DNA from: Chitinivibrio sp051745065
GTDB lineage: Bacteria; Fibrobacterota; Chitinivibrionia; Chitinivibrionales; Chitinivibrionaceae
Direction: 5' to 3'
Assembly (NCBI GenBank): GCA_051745065.1
Contig: JBNJDQ010000027.1
Span: forward strand, 1 to 21,044
Length of the DNA stretch: 21,044 nt
The position numbers and the translations under genes were made by a program. Positions 14,667 through 21,044 of the stretch are shown here, in pieces. The notes under the pieces are model-generated. The model was given only the letters and a program-made list of their open reading frames with translations, searched no databases and was not told where the DNA came from. Numbering within the stretch: position 1 is the first letter of the stretch; each line of letters opens with the position of its first letter.

Positions 14667-16325
14667 ATGAAAAACGGACGCCCTTCAGTTAAGGTATACG
14701 CTCTTATTTATATTGCAATCATTGCTGCCATTGCCGTGCTTGCAAACTACGCGGGCAACCGCTTCTTTGTCCGTGGAGATCTAACGGAAAACAATATCTA
14801 CACAATCTCCGACAATACAAAAGAGCGCCTGCGTGCCATTGATGATATTATCACAGTGGACGTATTTTTCTCGGAGAATCTGCCTGCGCGGTACCAGAAG
14901 GTGCAGACAGCAATCATGGATCTCCTCACAGAATTCAAGCGGTATGCCGGCGGATATCTGGTTGTTAAAACCCATGATCCCACCACCAGTAACGACGATC
15001 TCAGCCTGGCCCTGGCCCTGGATATTGAAAAGACGGAAATAACCGATATTGCGGAAAATAGATTGGGCAAGGTTTACGGTTACGCGGGAATCGCTGTGCG
15101 ATATAAAAACCGAACGGAACGGCTCAATACAATCACCTCTGTGGCCTCTCTGGAACGCAAAATTCTGCAACAGATCATCACTCTGACCACCCCGGAGCTC
15201 CCAAAGATCGGCATTCTGAAAACAGATACCATCACCCCAATTCCCCGGGAAATGATTCAGAAATATCAAATGAAGCAGCCTTCGCAGCTGACAAGTCAGC
15301 GCTACCGCAATCTTTATGACATCCTGCTCGAAACATATCAGGTGGAGCATATCTCGCTCAAAAAAGGGGATATCCCCGGGGATATCTCAACGCTGGTCAT
15401 CCCCGGCGGTTCACCGGCCTTTCTGAACAACGAAGAGTATCTGCGAAAAATCGACCGCTTTGCAGCACAGGGAGGAAATCTTTTTGTTCTTGCCCCGCGT
15501 CTGGATGTTGATCTCAATGAAATTGCCCGGCAACCGCAGATTTCTTTCAAAAACAGCCGGTTTTATAAACTCCTGGAGCAGTACGGCATAACAGTGGGCG
15601 AAACCATTATTCTCGATCGTCAGTGTGACAATATTTATGCCTCTGAAAACCGGGCGTACAAATATCCCTACTTCCCGGTTATTACCCGTGACGGCTTGGG
15701 AGATCATCCCATAACATCGTCCCTGGGCGGTGTTATACTGCAGTGGGTTTCTCCCATGTGGGCCGCACAAACCGCAGAAGGGGACACCTCCCCTGTCGTT
15801 GATACACTCCTGGAAACATCGAAAAACTCCTACGGCAATACCCCTCCCATCGGGCTTGCACCGAACCAGGACTGGGATCGTCTGTTTCAGCAGGCAGAAA
15901 ACAAAGATACCCCCTTCGGCCCGTTCCCCGTCGCCCTTGCTCTGGAAAACAGCATATCACCGTATTATCCGGAAAACCGCGATATTACCTCTACGGGCCA
16001 AAACAGAATTGTAGCCGTAGGCAGCGATAATTTTGTAACCAAAAACGGTCTTGGCTTAAATAATAAAATCTTTATTCAGAACAGTTGCGACTGGCTGAAC
16101 CGACGTACAGACCTGCTTTCCATTCCGGTCAAAAACATTGCTGACCGCCGTCTTGCACAGAAGGGCATCAAAAACAGCAGCCCGCGTGCACAGATCATTC
16201 GTGCGGTCAATATCGCCCTCATGCCTCTGTTGATATGCGGCATTGGCCTGGTAATCTACGCACGACGAAGAAAAATTGAACGCACAGCTCTTCAAAACAG
16301 CAAAAAAGGCGGCGCTCATGAATAA
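14667..16325 (+). CDS. GldG-like ABC auxiliary membrane protein
   Basis: 552-aa protein anchored at both ends: TM1 at about 9-29 and a C-terminal TM near 515-535 (LMPLLICGIGLVIYARRRK), with a large extracytoplasmic domain between. The N-terminal part (FVRGDLTENNIYTISDNTK, then VDVFFSENLP) and the later VIPGGSPAFLNNEEYL region fit the GldG / ABC-auxiliary family. The start is ATG 14667, with AAGGAA 9 nt upstream; a GTG at 14658 overlapping the permease stop is less likely. Its role in these exporters is not settled; it is thought to help gate or receive the substrate on the outer face. It overlaps the next gene by 8 bp. Confidence 0.88.
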   Translation: MKNGRPSVKVYALIYIAIIAAIAVLANYAGNRFFVRGDLTENNIYTISDNTKERLRAIDDIITVDVFFSENLPARYQKVQTAIMDLLTEFKRYAGGYLVVKTHDPTTSNDDLSLALALDIEKTEITDIAENRLGKVYGYAGIAVRYKNRTERLNTITSVASLERKILQQIITLTTPELPKIGILKTDTITPIPREMIQKYQMKQPSQLTSQRYRNLYDILLETYQVEHISLKKGDIPGDISTLVIPGGSPAFLNNEEYLRKIDRFAAQGGNLFVLAPRLDVDLNEIARQPQISFKNSRFYKLLEQYGITVGETIILDRQCDNIYASENRAYKYPYFPVITRDGLGDHPITSSLGGVILQWVSPMWAAQTAEGDTSPVVDTLLETSKNSYGNTPPIGLAPNQDWDRLFQQAENKDTPFGPFPVALALENSISPYYPENRDITSTGQNRIVAVGSDNFVTKNGLGLNNKIFIQNSCDWLNRRTDLLSIPVKNIADRRLAQKGIKNSSPRAQIIRAVNIALMPLLICGIGLVIYARRRKIERTALQNSKKGGAHE

Positions 16326-17355
16326 GAAGCGACAGGTTCTCATATCCGGCATGCTTTTGGCAGCGCTCACAGTGGTACTGCTGCTGTCCAACTCCCGTGA
16401 GCAAAAACGATCCCGCGCCAACCGGGCCCCCATTTTCCCGGATATTTCTGCAGAAAAAATCAGCCGTATCGAAGTCTCTCACGGTGACTCAAGCCTGATC
16501 CTTGCCCGAAAAAATTCCCGCTGGCAGGTTTCCACTGCTCCCCTTGCAGAAGAAGATATCTGGTTTCCGGCAGATACGGCCATGGTCACCAGTGTTTTTG
16601 CCAAGACAGGGCGCATTACCCGTGAGTACCGCATTGCAGGATCAGCAGAAGCCGCCGGTGAGCTCCATGTCACTCCGGATTCAGGCAAGACTGTTCGACT
16701 TATCGACACTGCAGGATCAGAATACGCACGATTCTATATTGGAAAAAAAGCAGAAATCTGGTCGAACAGCTACTTTCGCAGATCTCAGTCAAAGACGGCT
16801 TTTTCAGTTGGCGAAAACATCCGTTTTGCCTATAAATGCGATCTCAACGAATGGCGGCGCAATGAAATTTTCACCCTTGCTGCAGAGGACGTTACCAGCC
16901 TCACAATCTCCTACGCCGATACAACCCTCACCCTGACCCGACAGGAGCTTTCTCCGTGGTATTTGAAGATCAGCGGCGATGACAGTACGTATTTGCGCGA
17001 TCGCCATCTTGTTGACACCTTTTTAACAAAAATCGGACAGCTGGAGGTCGGTCAATGGCTCTACAGCCCTATGGATAATGCAGGAAAAGAACCGCTTCTT
17101 GCTCTCACGCTGACCGGTAATTCAGAAGACGAAAAGCAGGCTCTGTATTTTATTGAAAAGGCTCCCGACGGCCTGAAATACATCTGTACTGCAACTGAGC
17201 GGGAAGGCCCTTTTGCCGTGTTCAACAGCCGGTACCAGGCTCTTCGCATGAACATCAGAAAAATTCTGAATCCCGATGCGGATATTGAGAAGGATTTTGA
17301 CCCACTTAAAACAATCCGCCAACGTGTGGGATACGATTCCGCTGCAGCAGAGTAA
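16318..17355 (+). CDS. DUF4340-like membrane-anchored protein
   Basis: 345-aa protein with one N-terminal TM helix (about 6-24, VLISGMLLAALTVVLLLS) and an extracytoplasmic domain of repeated beta strands. It matches DUF4340 in layout (opening strands KISRIEVSH, then LILARKNSRWQV) and in its place after a GldG-like gene. An earlier in-frame start at 16276 would place 14 extra residues before the TM. ATG 16318 is preferred because it overlaps the upstream stop closely. Function unknown; the conserved gene neighbourhood suggests it is a fourth part of the ABC complex. The operon terminator begins within its last codons. Confidence 0.8.
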   Translation: MNKKRQVLISGMLLAALTVVLLLSNSREQKRSRANRAPIFPDISAEKISRIEVSHGDSSLILARKNSRWQVSTAPLAEEDIWFPADTAMVTSVFAKTGRITREYRIAGSAEAAGELHVTPDSGKTVRLIDTAGSEYARFYIGKKAEIWSNSYFRRSQSKTAFSVGENIRFAYKCDLNEWRRNEIFTLAAEDVTSLTISYADTTLTLTRQELSPWYLKISGDDSTYLRDRHLVDTFLTKIGQLEVGQWLYSPMDNAGKEPLLALTLTGNSEDEKQALYFIEKAPDGLKYICTATEREGPFAVFNSRYQALRMNIRKILNPDADIEKDFDPLKTIRQRVGYDSAAAE

Positions 17356-17372
17356 CCTGCTGCGGTATTTTT
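17342..17372 (+). terminator. intrinsic terminator of the ABC operon
   Basis: Stem CTGCAGCAG (17342-17350) / CTGCTGCGG (17357-17365), 9 bp with one G-T pair, loop AGTAAC, then TATTTTT. The stem includes the last codons and the loop the stop codon of the DUF4340-like gene. Confidence 0.65.
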
Positions 17373-17411
17373 CATTGAATCTGCCAGAGGTCATGTCGTA
17401 TATTAGGCCCG

Positions 17412-17417
17412 TATAAT
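17412..17417 (+). promoter_or_regulatory. -10 box of the M23 peptidase gene
   Basis: Perfect TATAAT 24 bp before the ATG at 17442. No good -35 sits at normal spacing. Since the ABC operon is terminated just upstream, the peptidase gene probably has its own promoter here. The leader would be short and has no clear Shine-Dalgarno sequence. Confidence 0.45.
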
Positions 17418-17441
17418 ATTGATTCAACGGTTTAATAACAT

Positions 17442-18773
17442 ATGAAAATGATATTGCTTCCCGCCTGTGCCGCATTACTTCTTCTGTCTTGTCGTGTTTC
17501 CCAAAAATCTGCGGATCAAGTCGAAACAAAAACACCGCCCTCTTCAATCGATACCAGTACCCGTACACCGGATACAGTTCCCACAGATCCCTCTGTGTAT
17601 TTCCAGTTGCGCGCCGGCGAAGGAATCTTTCAGATTCTTGGCCGCATGAATATTCCCCATTCCATGAAAATGCGAATTATAAATAAGCTTCGTTTCAATG
17701 CAGATATTTCCGTCCTCAAATCGGGAGAACAATTTTCAGCAATTCTCAGTGCGGATTCAACAAAGGGGTTCAGCACCTTTCGCTATCACCCCAATCGGGT
17801 TACAACGCATACCATTACCTATGATTCCACCGCAGACAGCCTTACCTATTCGTACGAACGACTGGAGACAGAAAAACGCGAGCGCCTGCTGAAAGGTTCC
17901 ATCACTGCGGGCTCATCCCTGAATGAATCTCTGCTCTCTGCCGGTCTCAGCCGTAATATCACCTCCGTGGTAAACGGCATACTCCTGTGTAAAATTGCTT
18001 TCCGTACGGATGCCCGGGTCAACGATACCTTTTCCGTCCTTCTTCAGGAAGAGTTTTATAATGACTCCATTATTCCGGAATTTACTACGGTTCTGTATAC
18101 GTCATACAATGGAGTCAGAACCGGTGAGCACAGTGCGTACCGTTACAGCGAAGAGGATGAAAAATCATCCTACAATGGTCATTACTCACGGGATGGGCAG
18201 GCCCTCATTCATTCCGGTGTCCGCTACCCTCTGGATCGCCTTCATATCTCCTCAGCTTACGGATGGCGGATTCATCCCATTACAGGACGGCGGACAATGC
18301 ATTACGGTGTGGATTACGCGATCCGCTCGGGAGCCCCGGTCTACTCCGTTGCACCGGGAAAGGTCGTTCTTTCCGGCTACGACAAATACTCGGGAAACAA
18401 AGTAGCCATACGCCATGCCGATAAAAGCACCTCGTGGTATCTGCACCTGAATAAGCGTTTGGTTCATACGGGGCAGGTTGTACGCTCCCGCCAGCTGATC
18501 GGCCGTGTGGGCAGTACCGGACGCTCAACGGGTCCGCATCTGCATCTCGGCTTTAAAAATGCCCGCGGACGATGGATCAATCCCAACCGAAAGCGTATGA
18601 TTGCCACTCCCAAGCTTGACGGAGCCCGCCTTGCCCGGCTGCAAAAACAGGCTGACCGTACGGACAGTATCATAAGCAGTATCTATGCCGAAGACCGCAT
18701 TGTTTACATTGACCCCGTCACACCTGAATCCAAGGCTGACAGCACAGCACAGGAGTCAATCCAGAAAGGCTGA
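17442..18773 (+). CDS. M23 family murein endopeptidase, lipoprotein
   Basis: Predicted lipoprotein that cuts peptide cross-bridges of peptidoglycan (MepM/NlpD type). Residues 1-17 form a lipoprotein signal ending in lipobox LLLS-C17. A 50-60 residue linker and a LysM/OapA-like region precede the Csd3/MepM-like domain (about 150-235, with GSSLNESLLSAGLSRNI). The M23 catalytic domain spans about 265-380. Zinc ligands by family pattern are H287 and D291 (HYGVD) and H368 (HLHLG), with H335 (YLHL) and H366 catalytic, so all expected residues are present. A charged tail (390-443) follows. It lies after the ABC module but beyond a terminator, so a shared envelope role is only suggested. Confidence 0.9.
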   Translation: MKMILLPACAALLLLSCRVSQKSADQVETKTPPSSIDTSTRTPDTVPTDPSVYFQLRAGEGIFQILGRMNIPHSMKMRIINKLRFNADISVLKSGEQFSAILSADSTKGFSTFRYHPNRVTTHTITYDSTADSLTYSYERLETEKRERLLKGSITAGSSLNESLLSAGLSRNITSVVNGILLCKIAFRTDARVNDTFSVLLQEEFYNDSIIPEFTTVLYTSYNGVRTGEHSAYRYSEEDEKSSYNGHYSRDGQALIHSGVRYPLDRLHISSAYGWRIHPITGRRTMHYGVDYAIRSGAPVYSVAPGKVVLSGYDKYSGNKVAIRHADKSTSWYLHLNKRLVHTGQVVRSRQLIGRVGSTGRSTGPHLHLGFKNARGRWINPNRKRMIATPKLDGARLARLQKQADRTDSIISSIYAEDRIVYIDPVTPESKADSTAQESIQKG

Positions 18774-19238
18774 TTTCCCCGTACCTCTGTACCGAAACCC
18801 TACCACCTTCCCTGTACCGGCATACCCGGGTTGATCTCTGTGGCGTCTCACCCAAAACGATCGAATCCTGCCATATTCACGGAAGTCCCGGGACGTATAA
18901 GTCAGAAGCTGATACTGTGACACAGGAACTTTCCAGGCAATCCCTTTGCAAATGAACCCTGATTCTGCTTTTCCATTTTAAAGGCCGTGGAGCGGTGCTG
19001 ATGCCCGATTGTTTCGTCTGCCGCCATATTTCGGTGTTGACACCACCAGTCCAGTGCCTTTACCAACGGCAGAAATGGTACCAAAATACCAGTCATGGAG
19101 TGTGCCCCCATACAACCAAACTACCAGTGAGGATATTCATTCACCCGGTGGTGCAAAGACATACGGTTTCAGCTAACGTGTAAACAGGTTACTGGAAATC
19201 AGAGTCCCCGTACCTGCGGGTTCCAGGATAAAGCGCAG
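18774..19238. other. gene-free region of about 465 bp
   Basis: No convincing gene, tRNA, IS end or terminator for the M23 gene was seen. Short frames here (for example minus strand 18902-19111) lack ribosome sites and recognisable motifs. On the minus strand, between about 19170 and 18980, one frame reads like protein (YVFAPPGE, then VVWLYGGTLHDWYFGT, VVSTPKYGG) but is interrupted by stop codons, so it may be a decayed coding remnant or chance. CCCCGTACCT occurs at 18777-18786 and again at 19206-19215, bracketing most of the region. Confidence 0.35.
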
Positions 19239-19265
19239 AAAAAAGCCGGACAAAACATGCCCGGC
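19239..19265 (-). terminator. intrinsic terminator of the minus-strand secreted protein gene
   Basis: Read on the minus strand: GCCGGGCA (19265-19258), loop TGTTT, TGTCCGGC (19252-19245), then six T (19244-19239). The 8-bp stem has one G-T pair. It lies 30 bp after the stop codon of the gene at 19296. Confidence 0.88.
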
Positions 19266-19295
19266 CTGCATTCAGTATCTGCACAGAGAAACTCC

Positions 19296-20939
19296 TTACA
19301 ATCCCCGCGATATTACCGAGCGATGAAGCAGCCGACCTTTATGGTGAATTCTGAGAATCGCCGCTCCCTGCACTGTCGTACCGAGGGAAAGACTCTTTTG
19401 CCCGCGATCAAGGCGGTATTCCCGAAGCAGCTGCCCCTTCAGGGAGTAAAGCTGTACCACTGCCCCCGCAAGGGATTGCTCCGTATGAATCTGCAGTTTC
19501 TGCCCGGCACGGGATACTTCCAGAGCAGCAGGATGCGGCCTATGCTTCAGAACCGAAGTTGCCGTATCGTTAAAATTGATATCGTAGGGACGGCCCTTGT
19601 CAAACTCCATAAGCTGCGAGAAAAACCATCCCTGTTCACCGTAGGGCTCCGAAGGCAGGGTGTAATCCGTTCCCTGTGAGAGTCCTTTCCCCACAAGGAA
19701 ACCGATGAATCCTGCATCGATAAACTCATCCACATGATCAAAGAAGTACGGGAAAAAGGTGTCCTCCCAGGCATTGGCCATGTGCTCTGTATCGAAGGAG
19801 TTGGGATTGTCCATATTGCCAATGGAGATCTGCCAGCCGAGAACAGGCAGATCCAACCCCTGACCGATCTGTTTCACCCAGCCCAGATAGTTCTTCATCT
19901 CCTGATCTCCCCAGTACCAGTCCGTGCGACCGTCCTTGTCTTTCCATTTTCCCGCGCACCAGCCGTTCTTTTCAACGCCGATAAAATCGGGATCATCCCC
20001 GGGCTTTTTGGGGTGCTCCTCATCGATACTCCCCCAGTAGAGACGTTCAAAGAACTCAATATTGATTTTTGCTGAAGTATCTATGAGTTCATCCGACGCC
20101 CAGACCATACCCTGAGAGTTCCAGCCGTTGCCGTCAAGTCCGAGATTCACCGACCAGTGGGACGCAAGAAACCCGACATAACAGTCCGGAGCGTAGCGAT
20201 GCATGGTACGGATAATGCCCCGGCCGAGTCCGGCCATGGTATTGGGCAGATCCGAAAGGTACTCATAGGATATCTCCTTTGCACTGTCCACAATCTGCTT
20301 CTCCCAGGGTTTGGACGTATCCGGAATCACATAGAAGCTGTCCCGCACCACCGTATCGGGGATATTATTCACCACGGCGGGTATCTCTCGGGGATCAACC
20401 TCAATATCATCATTCTCCTTGGTTTGATAATGATCCTGCAGAAGATAGCCCCAGGTATCGGGCTCAACAACAATCACAGCGCCGTGTCCGGCGGCGTTTT
20501 CCGCAACAATGCGCAGGGTATGAAAGAAGTGCTGCATCTTTTGAGCATCGGAGATATTGCTGAGAAGCTTCGCCGTGCCTCCTTCTTCCTGTAAAACATA
20601 GATCACATAAGAGGCTTCGACTCCGGCCTGCTCCTGAGCTTGTTCGGAATAGTTGGTACCCCATTTCCATTGAAAGAGATTCACACAGGCATTTTTTGCG
20701 GGATTTACCCCTTCATTCACATAGCGATAGCGGTACTTAATATCGATTCCCAGTTCCTCCGTTGCCGTCTTCAGACGATGGGTATCCCAGGTGAGCGGTT
20801 GGGATTCATCGTAGGGAAGACCGTTACTCACCAAGCCAAAACGGATATCCTCCCACCCTTTTGGCGCCTGACCAAAGCCGGCGAAAAGATGAAGTGCAGA
20901 CAGGAAGACGGCGCACAGCGTGCGTACAGCAAATTTCAT
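19296..20939 (-). CDS. secreted protein, possible glycoside hydrolase, with C-terminal sorting-like domain
   Basis: 547-aa secreted protein; family not recognised. Residues 1-23 are a signal peptide (FLSALHLFAGFGQA). Residues 28 to about 455 form one large domain rich in Trp, Tyr, Asp and Glu, with alternating strand and helix segments that could be a TIM-barrel-like fold. AVIVVEPDTWGYL (154-166) recalls the EPD strand of GH6 cellulases, and LPVLGWQISIGNM (364-376) and FIGFLVGKG (411-419) look like further barrel strands. A GH6 assignment is not supported by anything else. Residues about 470-545 form a beta domain like the secretion tails of Fibrobacterota/Bacteroidota (VVQLYSLKGQLLREYRL). 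GAGGG lies 8 nt upstream of the start. Polysaccharide degradation is the likeliest role, by composition and by the neighbouring chitinase; it is not shown. Confidence 0.7.
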   Translation of the reverse strand: MKFAVRTLCAVFLSALHLFAGFGQAPKGWEDIRFGLVSNGLPYDESQPLTWDTHRLKTATEELGIDIKYRYRYVNEGVNPAKNACVNLFQWKWGTNYSEQAQEQAGVEASYVIYVLQEEGGTAKLLSNISDAQKMQHFFHTLRIVAENAAGHGAVIVVEPDTWGYLLQDHYQTKENDDIEVDPREIPAVVNNIPDTVVRDSFYVIPDTSKPWEKQIVDSAKEISYEYLSDLPNTMAGLGRGIIRTMHRYAPDCYVGFLASHWSVNLGLDGNGWNSQGMVWASDELIDTSAKINIEFFERLYWGSIDEEHPKKPGDDPDFIGVEKNGWCAGKWKDKDGRTDWYWGDQEMKNYLGWVKQIGQGLDLPVLGWQISIGNMDNPNSFDTEHMANAWEDTFFPYFFDHVDEFIDAGFIGFLVGKGLSQGTDYTLPSEPYGEQGWFFSQLMEFDKGRPYDINFNDTATSVLKHRPHPAALEVSRAGQKLQIHTEQSLAGAVVQLYSLKGQLLREYRLDRGQKSLSLGTTVQGAAILRIHHKGRLLHRSVISRGL

Positions 20940-20946
20940 AGTAAAA

Positions 20947-20951
20947 CCCTC
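20947..20951 (-). promoter_or_regulatory. ribosome binding site of the secreted protein gene
   Basis: GAGGG on the minus strand, 7 nt before ATG 20939, supporting that start. The remaining 90 bp to the window edge are AT-rich near the gene but show no clear promoter. Confidence 0.6.
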
Positions 20952-21044
20952 ACCATTGAATGTTCATGGATAAAAATAACCCAAAACAAAAAGAATTGCA
21001 CAGATGATTTCATGCAGGGCGCAATTGCAGTACCTCAGGGGAAA

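Noticed and set aside
18902..19111. Minus-strand 69-codon frame in the gene-free region
   Set aside because: No ribosome site, no motif, and it overlaps another frame that reads slightly better; not supportable as a gene.
20430..20480. GH6 cellulase assignment from the VVEPD strand
   Set aside because: Only one short motif resembles GH6; no other GH6 signature was seen, so the match may be chance.

Overview
The window looks like chromosomal DNA of a Gram-negative, polysaccharide-degrading bacterium. It has TonB energy transduction, an M23 murein-hydrolase lipoprotein, a secreted GH19 chitinase and a second large secreted protein. Both secreted proteins carry a beta-rich 'sorting-tail'-like domain of the kind common in Fibrobacterota and Bacteroidota. 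Together with a GldA/GldF/GldG-like ABC module and a Vibrio-TonB2-like operon, this suggests a chitinolytic Fibrobacterota relative (Chitinivibrio/Chitinispirillum-like). That placement is an inference of low to moderate confidence. No phage, IS or CRISPR element was recognised.

Left end (1-2770): a complete tmRNA (ssrA, minus strand) with a good sigma-70-type promoter. Facing away from it is a GH19 chitinase gene with an N-terminal CBM5/12 module, ending in a strong intrinsic terminator. The divergent spacer holds three CAAAA-type boxes exactly 21 bp apart. Next (2773-4113) is a bile-acid/arsenite-type (BASS/ACR3-like) transporter fused to a C-terminal CBS pair.

Centre-left (4146-9088, minus strand): a tightly packed six-gene operon, DUF3450-like coiled-coil protein, TtpC-like long ExbB, ExbB, ExbD, TonB, TPR protein. 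This is the gene order of the Vibrio TonB2/TtpC system. It should power uptake of large or scarce substrates, possibly chitin-derived or iron compounds, through outer-membrane receptors not encoded here.

Centre (9467-12933, plus strand): a 7TMR-DISM hybrid histidine kinase with a receiver domain, followed by an AraC-type regulator that is itself membrane-anchored with a large predicted extracytoplasmic domain. They look like a sensory pair, and the AraC protein is the most unusual architecture here.

Right (13013-18773, plus strand): an overlapping four-gene ABC module (ATPase, ABC-2 permease, GldG-like auxiliary protein, DUF4340 protein) closed by a terminator, then a lipoprotein M23 endopeptidase. 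About 0.5 kb without a convincing gene follows, then a minus-strand secreted protein (19296-20939) of unrecognised family with a C-terminal sorting-like domain and its own terminator.
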